Assembly (NCBI GenBank): GCA_963848675.1
Contig: CAWKEY010000032.1
Span: 1 to 64,000, forward strand
From: CAWKEY01 sp963848675
Lineage (GTDB): Bacteria > Pseudomonadota > Gammaproteobacteria > Methylococcales > Methylomonadaceae
DNA: 64,000 bases
Reading direction: 5' to 3'
The position numbers and the translations under genes are program-made. This document shows positions 15,678-25,576 of the stretch, in pieces; position 1 is the first letter of the stretch; each line of letters starts with the position of its first letter. A model generated the notes under the pieces. The model made no database searches, was not told where the DNA came from, and saw only the letters and a list, made by a program, of their open reading frames with translations.

Positions 15678-16970
15678 TTACAGCCTATTAATCTCGGCGA
15701 TCATATAATCTTTACAGGCGGAGATTATTTTGGCGCTGATAATCTGATTCTCAAGAGATTCGTCCTGATTGATGATACAGCCCACACGCAGATAGTTGGG
15801 CGTGTAACCAAATGCCATGGCTTTACCGCCGTCCAATTGTTCCCGGCTTCCTTCCCACAAGACTGGAAATTCCTGGCCGACATTGTCCGCAAAAAAATCC
15901 AGTTTCATGGTGTTGGCAAAATGATGCAGCTGCTGGCTGCGCTGTTTTTTGATTTCGTTGCTGACCTGTCCCGGCAGTGTGGCGGCTTTGGTGCCTTCAC
16001 GTTTGGAATAGGTGAAGATATGGATATGGCCGAAGCCGGTTTGCTTGATGAAATCAAAACTTTCCTGCCATTCCTGCTCGGTTTCACCGGGAAAGCCGAC
16101 AATGATGTCTGTAGTGATATTGAAGTGTGGTATTTGCGCTCTCAGCCGGCTGACGATGGCGGCAAACTCCTGGGTTTTACAGCGCCGCGCCATGCGGCGT
16201 AAGACTGCATCCGAGCCGCTTTGCAAAGGCAGGTGCAGATGTGGCATTAAACGCGGATTGTCGAAGAGCGCAAAGAAATCACCCGTTAATTCCCAGGGTT
16301 CCAAAGAGCCCAAGCGCAGCCGTGGAATGTCGGTTTCCGCCAGAATGGCTTTGATTAAATCGACGATATCCAGATTCCGATCGCTGCCATAGCCGCCCAA
16401 ATGCACGCCGGTTAGAATGACTTCGTCGATATTTTGACGGTGCAGGGCATTGATTTCATCGATAACATCGGTAATCGCCCGGCTTTTTTCCTCGCCCCGG
16501 GCTACCGTGACGATGCAAAAAGTGCAGCGATAACGGCAGCCATCCTGAACCTTAACAAAGGCGCGCTGCCGCCCGCGGGTGAATAAAGAAATCTCGCCCG
16601 GTTCAGTCGACATCGCGGGCATACTCTCTACATTCAGTTCGGCCAGCGTTTTTTCCACCAGCTGATCTTTATTCTTGTTGCTGACCACCAGATCCACGCC
16701 CATTAACGTTGCGGCTTCATCTTCATTTAAGGTGGCGTAACATCCGCTGACCACGAGCTTGGCTTGCGGATTATCGCGGTGTATGCGGCGTATGAGCTGG
16801 CGTGACTTTCTGGCTGCATCCTGGGTGACGGCGCAGGAATTGATAATGACCAGATGGGCCGCCTGAGCATCTGGGGTAATTTGATGACCGGATTTTTGGA
16901 AAGCCTGCGCCCAGGTTTCCAATTCTGCTTCATTCAGGCGGCAGCCGAGTGTCTTGAGGTGGATATTCAT
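15678..16970 (-). CDS. mtaB: MtaB, tRNA t6A37 methylthiotransferase
   Basis: A 430-residue radical-SAM methylthiotransferase. The N-terminal domain (MNIHLKTLGCRLNEAELE, then INSCAVTQDAARKSRQLIRR, then VVSGCYATL) carries the three cysteines of the auxiliary Fe-S cluster. The radical-SAM cluster is CRYRCTFC in VQDGCRYRCTFCIVTVARGE. A TRAM-like C-terminus follows. The family makes ms2t6A at tRNA position 37. I chose ATG 16970 because the conserved N-terminus begins there; the frame itself opens 18 codons earlier. It ends 4 bp after the upstream SpmAB-like gene. Confidence 0.9.
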   Translation of the reverse strand: MNIHLKTLGCRLNEAELETWAQAFQKSGHQITPDAQAAHLVIINSCAVTQDAARKSRQLIRRIHRDNPQAKLVVSGCYATLNEDEAATLMGVDLVVSNKNKDQLVEKTLAELNVESMPAMSTEPGEISLFTRGRQRAFVKVQDGCRYRCTFCIVTVARGEEKSRAITDVIDEINALHRQNIDEVILTGVHLGGYGSDRNLDIVDLIKAILAETDIPRLRLGSLEPWELTGDFFALFDNPRLMPHLHLPLQSGSDAVLRRMARRCKTQEFAAIVSRLRAQIPHFNITTDIIVGFPGETEQEWQESFDFIKQTGFGHIHIFTYSKREGTKAATLPGQVSNEIKKQRSQQLHHFANTMKLDFFADNVGQEFPVLWEGSREQLDGGKAMAFGYTPNYLRVGCIINQDESLENQIISAKIISACKDYMIAEINRL

Positions 16971-16974
16971 ATAA

Positions 16975-18204
16975 TCAGCCAAAGAACCAATAGGCAATAA
17001 AAATCGCGGCGATGATGCCGGCAAAATCGGCGATTATCCCACAACCCGCGGCGTGGCGAATATTTTTGATGCCGACGGCGCCAAAGTAGATGGCCAGTAC
17101 ATAAAAGGTGGTTTCGGTGCTGCCCTGGATGATACAGGAAAGGCGGCCGGCAAAGGAATCCGGGCCTAATGTTTTCATGGTATCGATCATCATGGCCCGG
17201 GCGCCGCTGCCGCTGAACGGTTTGATGAAGGCGGTGGGCAGTGCATCGATAAAACGGCCGTCCAGCCTGAATAAACCGGCAAGATAGCGCGCCAGATCAT
17301 TCAACAATTCCAGTGCGCCGCTGGCCCTGAACACGCCAATCGCAACCAGCATGGCGACCAGATAGGGGACAATTGTCACGGCGGTCTGAAAACCCTCCTT
17401 AGCGCCATCAATAAAAGCCTCATACGCATTAATGCCCTTGAGAATTGCACCGGCAATAAAAGTGACGACCAATGAATACAGGATGACATTGCTGATCAAG
17501 GCCGACTGCGCCAGCATTTGCGGTTGCGGTAACGATGCAAAATAGCCCACTATGCCGCCCACAGCCAATGTAAATCCGCCCAGATAAGTCATTACCACTT
17601 TATCCAGCAGGTTGATTCTTTGCACGGCTGCCACGGCCAGCAGTCCCGCCAGCGTGGAGATATAGGTTGCGATCAGTATCGGGATAAACACATCGGTCGG
17701 ATTGGCTGCCCCGAGCTGCGCCCGATACGTAAAAACCGTCACCGGAAACAGCGTCACCGATGAGGTGTTGATGACCAGAAACAGGATTTGCGCGTTGCTG
17801 GCCGTTTCAGGCGTCGGGTTAAGCGTTTGCAGTTCCTTCATCGCCTTGATGCCCAGGGGTGTGGCGGCGTTGTCCAGACCCAGGGCATTGGCTGCGATAT
17901 TCATGACCATGGCGCCCAGGGCCGGATGGTCTTTCGGCACCTCGGGCATCAGACGGCTAAATAAGGGCCTGAGACTTTGCGTTAACAGCAGTATAAAGCC
18001 GCTGCGTTCTCCTACCCGCATAATGCCCAGCCATAAAGCCAATACCCCGGTCAAGCCCAGCGCTATTTCAAACGCCGATTTGGCCAGACTAAACATCGCG
18101 GTCATGATCTCTGCAAAAACCTGCTGGTCACCCAGAACAACGAGTTTAAACAGCGCAGTGAAAAAGGCGGCGAGGAAAAAGAAAATCCAGATGATGTTTA
18201 GCAT
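16975..18204 (-). CDS. SpmA-SpmB fused nucleoside-recognition membrane protein
   Basis: The 409 residues contain about ten hydrophobic segments. The first half (NIAANALGLDNAATPLGIKA) has the SpmA signature. The second half (KEGFQTAVTIVPYLVAMLVA, then GSGARAMMIDTMKTLGPDSF and STETTFYVLAIYFGAVG) has SpmB wording. Both belong to the nucleoside-recognition (Gate) domain family, which in spore formers are separate proteins. A fused form is common in Gram-negative bacteria, and its transported substrate is unknown. It precedes mtaB by 4 bp on the same strand. Confidence 0.8.
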   Translation of the reverse strand: MLNIIWIFFFLAAFFTALFKLVVLGDQQVFAEIMTAMFSLAKSAFEIALGLTGVLALWLGIMRVGERSGFILLLTQSLRPLFSRLMPEVPKDHPALGAMVMNIAANALGLDNAATPLGIKAMKELQTLNPTPETASNAQILFLVINTSSVTLFPVTVFTYRAQLGAANPTDVFIPILIATYISTLAGLLAVAAVQRINLLDKVVMTYLGGFTLAVGGIVGYFASLPQPQMLAQSALISNVILYSLVVTFIAGAILKGINAYEAFIDGAKEGFQTAVTIVPYLVAMLVAIGVFRASGALELLNDLARYLAGLFRLDGRFIDALPTAFIKPFSGSGARAMMIDTMKTLGPDSFAGRLSCIIQGSTETTFYVLAIYFGAVGIKNIRHAAGCGIIADFAGIIAAIFIAYWFFG

Positions 18205-18434
18205 GTGTTTGGTGGTATTGCCCTGCCATTGACTGGCCCGGTTTCAAGACAGTTTTAGTAGCAAGCCGGTGCACTAAGAGCCTTTTAATGACGAGCTTCA
18301 AGTTGGCTTTCCTGCTCTCTGTAATGCAATAGAGTAACCCCGGGTTTTGCCGGGAATAATTTGGCTGATTGGTAAAAACTTCAGTTTAGCAGTGAAATTA
18401 TACAAATAATGCAGTTATGCCTAATGAAGAAAAC

Positions 18435-19826
18435 TCAATCCTGGATTTTAAGGTTGTATTTGCGCACCCGGTAGCGCAGGGTTTCGCGGGTAGCGCCCAA
18501 GGCACGGGCGGCGGCGGTGAGGTTGTTATCGGCCCGGTCGAGGGCTGTCTTGATGATGAAGCGGTCCATGTCATCCAGCGCCATGCTGCCATCCAGAGGC
18601 AGGTTAATACAATCTTTAGATACCTCGCCAGCGCCTGAGACAGTGCTGTCCTGGCCCGGCAATTGCAGCCATTGCCCCGGAAAATCAGGCCCATCAGAAA
18701 ATAAAACGCAGCGTTCAATGACATTGCGCAATTCCCGTACATTACCTGGCCAGCCATGCGCTCTAAATTTGTTCCAGACTTCGGGCGGAATATTTCTGAC
18801 CTGACGGCCGGCTTTGGCGTTGTATTCGGCGACGAACAAGGGCACCAGTTCGTCCAGATCTTCTTTAGCCTCACGCAGCGGCGGCAGCAGCACGCGGAAT
18901 ACGCTTAGGCGATGATACAAATCAGCCCGGAAACTGCCGTCTTGTGCCATTTTTTCCAGATCACGGTTGCTGGCTGCGATAATTTGCACGTTGACATTGA
19001 TTTCCTTTTCACCGCCCAGGCGCCGCACCTTATGATCTTCAATGGCTTTCAGCAATTTGGCCTGTAAATCCAGCGGCATTTCGCCGATCTCATCCATAAA
19101 CAAGGTGCCGCCATCGGCCTGTTCCAATAAGCCCCGATGCCGTCCTGCTGCGCCGGTAAAGGCTCCGGGTTCGTGACCGAATAATTCCGACTCCAGCAAT
19201 TCTCTGGGCAATGCCGCGCAATTCACTTCGATCATCGGTTGCTCTGCGCGCGGGCCGCCATAATGCAGAATGCGCGCGACCAGGCCTTTGCCGGTGCCGC
19301 TTTCGCCGCCGATAATCAGGGCGCTGAAAGGCACTTGTGTGAGCCGCGTGAGTAATTGCCGGATTTGCTGGGCCTGATGGCTATGCCCTACATAAGCCTG
19401 CGGCGAATAGCGCCGGTGGCCTTGCCGGGTTTGATCAATCACCCGGCGTTGTATGGAGGCGCTGCGGGCTGCACTGGTGACTATCAAATCAAGACGCTCG
19501 AGGTCGCAGGGCTTTTCCAGAAAATCATAGGCACCCAGGCGCAAGGCCCTGACCGAATCCGGTACACTGCCGTAACCGGTCAAAAACAACCATTCGGTGT
19601 AAGCGACGTCTTTTTTATGTTTTTCCATGAAATCCAGGGCATTACCATCCGGCAAATTCATATCGGAAAGAATCAGCAGGGGTTCAACCCGCTGTTTAAA
19701 CAATAAGGCTTTTGCTTCGGCCAGACTGGCTGCCAACACCACCTCCCAGCCGGATTGGCGATAGTGGCGCGACAGCTCCGAGCCGAGCAGTTTTTCATCC
19801 TCGATAATAAGCAGGGTTTCCATCAT
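18435..19826 (-). CDS. NtrC-family sigma-54-dependent response regulator
   Basis: 463 residues in three domains. The receiver (about 1-120) has the phosphoacceptor in LILSDMNLPDG (Asp55). The AAA+ domain (about 145-380) has Walker A GGESGTGKGLVARI, the sigma-54-contact loop EPGAFTGAAGRHRG and Walker B GGTLFMDEIGEM. The C-terminal Fis-type helix-turn-helix (about 420-460) reads DRADNNLTAAARALGATRET. All parts needed to activate sigma-54 RNA polymerase are present. It overlaps the kinase gene by 4 nt and ends the long minus-strand array, so its likely target is the sigma-54-type promoter at 32829-32849. Confidence 0.9.
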   Translation of the reverse strand: MMETLLIIEDEKLLGSELSRHYRQSGWEVVLAASLAEAKALLFKQRVEPLLILSDMNLPDGNALDFMEKHKKDVAYTEWLFLTGYGSVPDSVRALRLGAYDFLEKPCDLERLDLIVTSAARSASIQRRVIDQTRQGHRRYSPQAYVGHSHQAQQIRQLLTRLTQVPFSALIIGGESGTGKGLVARILHYGGPRAEQPMIEVNCAALPRELLESELFGHEPGAFTGAAGRHRGLLEQADGGTLFMDEIGEMPLDLQAKLLKAIEDHKVRRLGGEKEINVNVQIIAASNRDLEKMAQDGSFRADLYHRLSVFRVLLPPLREAKEDLDELVPLFVAEYNAKAGRQVRNIPPEVWNKFRAHGWPGNVRELRNVIERCVLFSDGPDFPGQWLQLPGQDSTVSGAGEVSKDCINLPLDGSMALDDMDRFIIKTALDRADNNLTAAARALGATRETLRYRVRKYNLKIQD

Positions 19827-21274
19827 GATTGTTTACTCATCGGTTGACCACTGGGCAGCACGATTGATACCCGCGCCCCATGAGGAAGCTGATTACTCAG
19901 CGTGATACTGCCGCCCATGTCTTTGACAAAACGCTGCACCATGGCCAGTCCCAAACCGGTACCGCGTTGACGGCTGGTACGGAAGGGGCGAATACCGTGT
20001 TCCAGCATGTCCTTGGAAAAACCGGGGCCATTGTCCAGCACATTGATATGTAATCCGTGCTGATCCTCGCGTATCTGAACATCTATGCATCCTGAGCCGT
20101 CTTCAAGCGCATCGGCCGCATTCAGCAATAAATTTAATACGGCCTGCCGCAGCCCGCTCTCCGGCAAATGGACCGGCAATGGGCCGGAGGCATCCAGTTG
20201 CAGGCGAATGGATTCGTCGATTTGATAACGGGTCAGTGTCAGCAAATCGCGAATCAATGCGACCACATCAAAATTTGTTGCCAACTCCGGCGTATGCCGG
20301 CTTTTTTCAAGCATCTCATTGAGCATGTTCGCCAGACGTTTTAATTCGGCGCTGATCAAATCCAGCCTTTCCAGTTGATCGGGATTATCGGTTTCACGGC
20401 GAAAATTACTGAATGCCATTTGAATGCCGGCCAGGGGATTGCGGATCTCGTGCGCCAGCTCGGCGGCGACTTCGCCTATCGCTGCCAGCCGTTCTGCCCG
20501 CGCCAGACTGTATTGCTGTTCCAGTAAGGCCTGGGTGGCCAGCCGCACTTCATGTTGCAAGGACTGGGCATGTAAACGCTTGGCTTCTTCCAGTTCGGCA
20601 AGATGATTGACCATCTCGTTGTAACTGTTGAAAACCGGCAGTAATAAGGGATCAAGATGGTCTGTTGTGATTGGACTGAAATCTTCTTCGACCAGGCGTT
20701 GCAATAACTGTTTTAGGTCATTGAGCGGATACAGTATGCGAAAATGCAAGAACAGCAGCGCCACCAGTAATGTCCAGGTCAAAATTAATAACGCCACATC
20801 CAGCTCGGCTTCGGTATCGCTACTGATGTCCTGCAACAAGCTTTCTCGTTGCGATGCTTCTTTATCCAGCGTTGCACTCATGACCTTCAGCGCCGTTATC
20901 AGGCGCGTGTTTTTTTCTATCTTGTCCAGCGTGCCGACATCGGCTATCAGGCCTCTGACCGTTTCCAGGCTGTCGCGGGTATCCGCTGACAAATAACGCG
21001 GATCGGCTATTAACACATCCATGTCAGTCAGTGTTTTGGCCAGGGCGGCTGAGGACAGAGCCGGCGTAGTGTCGGTGAGGTATTCAATCAGCGATTGCTG
21101 CAGGCCCACCGATACATTTTGTATGCGGTGGGAATGATTGACATACGACAGCACCGTCTCAAAACGGTGCAGGTTGCGCCAGATCATGCCGCCCAGTATC
21201 GCCAACGCCAGCAATAACAGCCCCAGAAAAGCCAGGCCACGAAGTTGAGCGGGACGGTAGAAAAGTGGTTTCAC
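19823..21274 (-). CDS. membrane-bound sensor histidine kinase
   Basis: 483 residues. One transmembrane segment lies at about 12-32 (LRGLAFLGLLLLALAILGGM), a mostly helical periplasmic part at about 35-165, and a second membrane segment at about 167-185 (LLILTWTLLVALLFLHF). HAMP-like and coiled-coil sequence follows. The phosphoacceptor box is AELAHEIRNPLAGIQMAFSN, and the ATPase has N-box LLLNAADALEDGS and G-boxes NVLDNGPGFS and GTGLGLAMVQ. It pairs with the NtrC-type regulator through a 4-nt overlap. It starts 17 bp after the DUF2490 gene, so it belongs to the SulP/Hyf-like array. The signal is not evident. Confidence 0.9.
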   Translation of the reverse strand: MKPLFYRPAQLRGLAFLGLLLLALAILGGMIWRNLHRFETVLSYVNHSHRIQNVSVGLQQSLIEYLTDTTPALSSAALAKTLTDMDVLIADPRYLSADTRDSLETVRGLIADVGTLDKIEKNTRLITALKVMSATLDKEASQRESLLQDISSDTEAELDVALLILTWTLLVALLFLHFRILYPLNDLKQLLQRLVEEDFSPITTDHLDPLLLPVFNSYNEMVNHLAELEEAKRLHAQSLQHEVRLATQALLEQQYSLARAERLAAIGEVAAELAHEIRNPLAGIQMAFSNFRRETDNPDQLERLDLISAELKRLANMLNEMLEKSRHTPELATNFDVVALIRDLLTLTRYQIDESIRLQLDASGPLPVHLPESGLRQAVLNLLLNAADALEDGSGCIDVQIREDQHGLHINVLDNGPGFSKDMLEHGIRPFRTSRQRGTGLGLAMVQRFVKDMGGSITLSNQLPHGARVSIVLPSGQPMSKQS

Positions 21275-21291
21275 GAGTGTTTTGCTTGCTC

Positions 21292-22008
21292 TTAATATTT
21301 GAATAACACATTAACGGCCAGATAATGATACATCCGGTCAGAGCCGGTCGCCTTGCGGATATAATTATTCATATAACCGATTTCAGTATTAGTGTGCTTG
21401 TTGAAATTATAACCGAGGCCTGCAAATACACGGTTTTGGTCAAAACCGTCATCGGCGCCGTAGTTGGTTTGGTTGATATTGGCAAAATATTCTTCCGAAC
21501 CGATCAGGCTAAAATCGGGCGCAAATGCTAGCGGTACCGATACTTTGATTCGCTGCCGGAAACGCCAGCCCACATCACTGCCGGTAGGCATAATACGCTG
21601 TTCCAGACGGCTGCGAGTGCTGAGTGTGGCGTAGCTATATTTGTGGCCCCAGCTAAAATCTTGCCAGATGCGATGTTCGTCAAAAGGTGTTTTGGCGAAC
21701 GGTTCATCATAAGTTATCCAGGCGTAGCCCAGCCAAACACTGGTTTCTTCGGTTAAGGCATAACCCAGGCCCGTGCGCACCATGCCCAGTGATAAGCGCG
21801 AAGAATCATTGCCGAAGCGTCCGAGGCCCTCGATCATATATTTGAAATTTTTCAATTCGGGATTAAACCGCCCCAGACTGCCCGTTACTATTACATCACC
21901 CCAGGTGTGAAAATCTTCTATCGTGCCGGCGTCTACCGCACCAGAAAGTGTTACACCTAAAAGCGCTAATGTGCGTGGGCCTATTTTTCTTTTTACCGTC
22001 GAGTTCAT
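21292..22008 (-). CDS. DUF2490 outer-membrane beta-barrel-type protein
   Basis: 238 residues. The first 28 contain a basic start and hydrophobic stretch ending GAVDAGTI, a plausible signal peptide. The rest alternates aromatic and polar residues (TSVWLGYAWITYDEPF, KYSYATLSTRSRLEQRIMP, WRFRQRIKVSVPL, HTNTEIGYMNNYIRK) and ends in aromatic YLAVNVLFKY. This is the DUF2490 family, predicted to be outer-membrane barrels of unknown function. It lies 13 bp after the hyfI-like gene and 17 bp before the kinase, so it is part of the array. A porin-like role for the transported ion is speculation. Confidence 0.75.
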   Translation of the reverse strand: MNSTVKRKIGPRTLALLGVTLSGAVDAGTIEDFHTWGDVIVTGSLGRFNPELKNFKYMIEGLGRFGNDSSRLSLGMVRTGLGYALTEETSVWLGYAWITYDEPFAKTPFDEHRIWQDFSWGHKYSYATLSTRSRLEQRIMPTGSDVGWRFRQRIKVSVPLAFAPDFSLIGSEEYFANINQTNYGADDGFDQNRVFAGLGYNFNKHTNTEIGYMNNYIRKATGSDRMYHYLAVNVLFKY

Positions 22009-22021
22009 TGTCTTCTCTGTG

Positions 22022-22528
22022 TTATTTAATTAATCCCAGCAGGCCTTTCATTAATGCCAAAGGCGCCGGCGGACAACCAGGAATTGTGGCGTCTACCGGA
22101 ATCACATTGGATACCGCGCCACAACTAGCGTAGGAGACGCCGAATTCACCACCACAGGCGGCACAGTCACCGGCTGCAACCACCCATTTCGGATTCGGTG
22201 TGGCTTCGTAGGTGCGCAATAAGGCCGTTTGCATATGGCGCGAGACCGGGCCGGTTACCAACAACACATCGGCGTGTCTTGGCGAAGCGACAAAATGAAT
22301 ACCAAAGCGTTCTATGTCGTAAAAAGGATTATTCAGCGCGTGGATTTCCAGTTCGCAGCCATTGCAGGAGCCGGCATCAACCTGGCGTATGGCAATGCTG
22401 CCAGAAAATTTTTTGTCGATGTGGCGCTTGATCTCTATGCCCAGTTGTTCCAGTTCATCGTCCTTAGGAGCTTTATATTTCTCAGTGACAACACCGGTTT
22501 TCAGGATTTTCTTTAAAAGTTTCAGCAC
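22022..22528 (-). CDS. hyfI: HyfI/NuoB-like small subunit of hydrogenase-related complex
   Basis: 168 residues homologous to the small subunit of group 4 hydrogenases and NuoB of complex I. Cysteines able to hold one 4Fe-4S cluster are present: AGSCNGCELEI (about 50-60), a pair in VAAGDCAACGGEFG, and PGCPPAP near the end. It should sit on the cytoplasmic side against the HyfG-like subunit. The gene starts 8 bp after hyfG ends. The large subunit lacks Ni-Fe ligands, so this cluster may be structural or serve a redox partner not encoded here. Confidence 0.85.
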   Translation of the reverse strand: MLKLLKKILKTGVVTEKYKAPKDDELEQLGIEIKRHIDKKFSGSIAIRQVDAGSCNGCELEIHALNNPFYDIERFGIHFVASPRHADVLLVTGPVSRHMQTALLRTYEATPNPKWVVAAGDCAACGGEFGVSYASCGAVSNVIPVDATIPGCPPAPLALMKGLLGLIK

Positions 22529-22536
22529 ACAGCCTC

Positions 22537-24116
22537 CTATAAATCGTTGCCTGAATAAGAGCCATTCAGGGATTTGTTACACACAGGAAAATCCGGCACT
22601 ATGTTGTTCAGCGTCAGTTTTTCCAACGCAGGCCAGTTCAGAATGCTGGGGTCGCGTGGATAAAAACGGGCGATTTTATTATCGGCATCGAAGCGAATAT
22701 AAGCGGTTATTTCCCCGCGCCAGCCTTCAACGATGCCCAAGCCTTCACTGCCTGAAGCCGGCGATTGCCATTCGCTAAGGATGTCACCGGCGGTCAGTTG
22801 ATCAATAAATTGTTCGATGAGTTTTAACGCCGCATTGATCTCCTTGTATCTTACCCAGAATCTTGAGGCAATATCGCCCTGATCTTCCAACGCGACTTTA
22901 AAGGTTACTTGATCGTAAGGTGCATAAGGCGCGTCACGTCGAACGTCAAAATCCTGTCCACTGGCAAGGCCGACATAACCAACCGTACCAAAAGCGGCGG
23001 CGATTTCCGCCGACAAATAACCGGCCGTGTAAAGCCTGTCTTCCAGGGAGGAGTTGAGGTCTATAGCAGGCATGATTTCCGACAGCTCTTTTCTTAATTG
23101 AGCGATGTCCTGTTTAACTAAGGCACAGGAGGCTTCAGATATGTCAGACAAAACACCACCCGGAACAATCCTGTCCATTAACAAGCGATGACCGAAGACT
23201 GCTGCATTGGTACGTAACCAGAGTTCTCGCAAGCGGGTGAACTGCATTTGGGCAAAAACAAAAGCGACATCATTACAAATTGCGCCCATATCACCCAAAT
23301 GATTGGCAACCCGTTCACGCTCTGCCAGAATGCCGCGAATCAGGGCGGCACGTCGCGGGAATTTCAATGCCCGCCGCCTGTTCCATGGCCATAGCAGGCC
23401 GCCCAGCAATGTCCAACGGTGGTATCGCCGGAAACCCGCCCGGCTAAACGGGCTAAAGACTCCGGTGTTCTGCCTTCGGCAATTTTCTCAATACCTTTAT
23501 GGACATACCCTAAGCGTTCTTCCAGATTTAAAATCAGTTCGCCTACCGCCAGAAAACGAAAATGTCCGGGCTCGATAATACCGGCATGGACGGGCCCCAC
23601 GGGAATTTCATAAACCCCCGCACCATGCGCTTTAACAAAGGGATAATCCATGTCGGGTGGCGTAACGATTTTCGGTTCGCCCTGTACAGGAAAATCCTTG
23701 CGTAAGGGATAATCGTGTTTGGCCCAGGCTTTGTGCCGGGTCCAGCGCCGATGGTCGGGATGGCCGACAAAATGGATGCCGAACATATCCTGGGTGTGGC
23801 GTTCACTGCGATTGGCGGCCGGATAAACGGTGGCTTGTGAGGGCAGTTCCGGTTTAACAGCTTTAACAATAGTTCTCAACAATACATATATGCCCTGCTT
23901 TTCAAAACAGGCATTGATGAAAAACCGGTCTTCAACGTGTTCCGCCCATCCGGCTACCCAACGCACATTATGTAGCATCGCCAGTTCTGCAAACTGTTGC
24001 CAGTGATTGCTTTCAATTTGCCACAAGATAGTTGATGGCAGACTGATTTGTTCTGTCGTAATAGCTGAGGTAATAAGCCGGTTTAAAAAATCAGATGTCC
24101 AATTTGAAGCACTCAT
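22537..24116 (-). pseudogene. hyfG: HyfG/NuoCD-like large subunit, frame broken by two +1 insertions
   Basis: Two frames together make one protein. 24116-23364 holds the NuoC-like part (RSERHTQDMFGIHFVGHPDH) and the start of the NuoD-like part. The other frame continues with RRAALIRGILAERERVANHL to the end. Near 23393 one extra T (GCCTGCTATGGCC) and near 23360 one extra C (ATTCCCGCGACG) shift the frame. Removing both gives 525 residues, normal for HyfG. At the first Ni-Fe CxxC position the protein reads RVSGDTTVGH, and the C-terminus reads DFPVCNKSLNGSYSG in place of DPCxxC, so no Ni-Fe centre can form. The 5' end overlaps hyfF by 4 nt. Sequencing error is a real alternative to decay. Confidence 0.8.
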
Positions 24117-25576
24117 AAAGGTGCGCTCCCTGAGATTAATAACGTTGCCTGTGAAAACCAGTTAGCCAGAAACCCCGGGATAGCCAGACCTAGCCATAAC
24201 ACCAAACCCAGATGTATGATCACCGGCCAAAGGTTGGCTTCAACCGGTACTTGACCTTCAGGTTTCTCGCCATAAACCATGGGCTGAATGTGTCTGAACA
24301 ATCCGGCAAAAGCAATGCCGATACCCAGCAATAACAAGGGAGCCAACCAGGGATAACTGTGCATGGTAGCCAGCAATACCAGAAACTCACTGGTAAATAC
24401 GCCGGAAACTGGAAAGCCGGCTATGGATATACTGCCTATTAATAAGCCCCAGCCAATCTGGGGTTGCGTTTTTATCAAGCCGCGTATTTTGTCCATACTT
24501 TGCGTACCGGCAACCTGTGCCGCATGACCTACCGTTACAAAAATGGCTGATTTGGTCAGCGAATGCACAGTCATGTGCAGTAATGCGGCAAAGGTAGCCA
24601 GGGGTCCGCCGAGTCCAAAGGCAAAAGTCATCATGCCCATGTGTTCGATCGATGAATAACTGAACAGCCGTTTAATATCTTTTTGCCGATGCAGAGACAA
24701 AGCTCCGACCAGAAAAGATAGCAGCCCGAAGCCCATCATCAAGTAACCGGCTATATTGTTATGGGTGGCGCCATCCACCAGCATTTTATTACGCACTACG
24801 GCATATAAGGCATCATTCAACAACAGGCCGGACAACACCGCCGACATGGGTGTAGGGCCCTCGGAATGAGCATCGGGCAACCAGTTATGCAAAGGCACCA
24901 GGCCGATTTTTGTGCCATAGCCTATCAGTAAAAAAACAAAGGCAATTTCAAGTATTTCCGGATTTAATTGAGCAGCATGTTTGAATAATTCCGACCACAA
25001 CAAGGCATTGTCTGCATCACCGATCTGTACTGCGGCGTAATACAGCAATATGGTACCGAACAGGGCTTGCGCAATACCCACGCCACAAAGAATAAAATAC
25101 TTCCAGGCAGCCTCAATGGATTCCGGTGTGCGATACAAACTGACCAGCAGCACCGTCGCCAGTGTCGCGCCTTCCATCGCCACCCACATCACGCCCATGT
25201 TATTGGTGGTCAAAACCAGATACATGGCCAGCATAAAACCCTGATACATGGAGTAATAAAGCTTTAACCGTCTATCGGTAAGCTTGCCCAAGTCCTTTTC
25301 ATGCGCCATATACGGCGAGGAAAAAATCGAGGTGGTAAGCCCGACAAAAGCCGTCAGAACAATCAAATACACATTAAACGGGTCTATCAGAAAGGCCTTG
25401 CCGGATGACAAAATAGTGCCTTGATTAAGCACATTAATCGCAAGCCAGACAGTCGCCAGCAGACAGATTGCGTTTAACCAGACATTGTATTTGCCTGTGT
25501 CCGTACTGTGGCCTGCAACTGCAAAAAAGATAACTCCTATAAGTGGAATCAATAAAACAAGATAGGCAGCAATCAT
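24113..25576 (-). CDS. hyfF: HyfF-like proton-translocating antiporter subunit (NuoM/N type)
   Basis: 487 residues with about 14 membrane segments. The Mrp/Nuo antiporter core is clear. VMWVAMEGATLATVLLVSLY carries the glutamate of helix V. GYGTKIGLVPLHNWLPDAHS carries the lysine and the HNWLPDAH motif. FSYSSIEHMGMMTFAFGLGG and HMTVHSLTKSAIFVTVGHAA follow, with a charged lysine. These residues line the ion channel in complex I. Overlaps of 4 nt join it to hyfE upstream and hyfG downstream. The gene is intact, and it is probably an ion-pumping module of the complex. Confidence 0.88.
   Translation of the reverse strand: MIAAYLVLLIPLIGVIFFAVAGHSTDTGKYNVWLNAICLLATVWLAINVLNQGTILSSGKAFLIDPFNVYLIVLTAFVGLTTSIFSSPYMAHEKDLGKLTDRRLKLYYSMYQGFMLAMYLVLTTNNMGVMWVAMEGATLATVLLVSLYRTPESIEAAWKYFILCGVGIAQALFGTILLYYAAVQIGDADNALLWSELFKHAAQLNPEILEIAFVFLLIGYGTKIGLVPLHNWLPDAHSEGPTPMSAVLSGLLLNDALYAVVRNKMLVDGATHNNIAGYLMMGFGLLSFLVGALSLHRQKDIKRLFSYSSIEHMGMMTFAFGLGGPLATFAALLHMTVHSLTKSAIFVTVGHAAQVAGTQSMDKIRGLIKTQPQIGWGLLIGSISIAGFPVSGVFTSEFLVLLATMHSYPWLAPLLLLGIGIAFAGLFRHIQPMVYGEKPEGQVPVEANLWPVIIHLGLVLWLGLAIPGFLANWFSQATLLISGSAPL

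Noticed and set aside
18338..18354. CCCGGGTTTTGCCGGG as a terminator
   Set aside because: The stem is short and no T-run follows in either useful direction.
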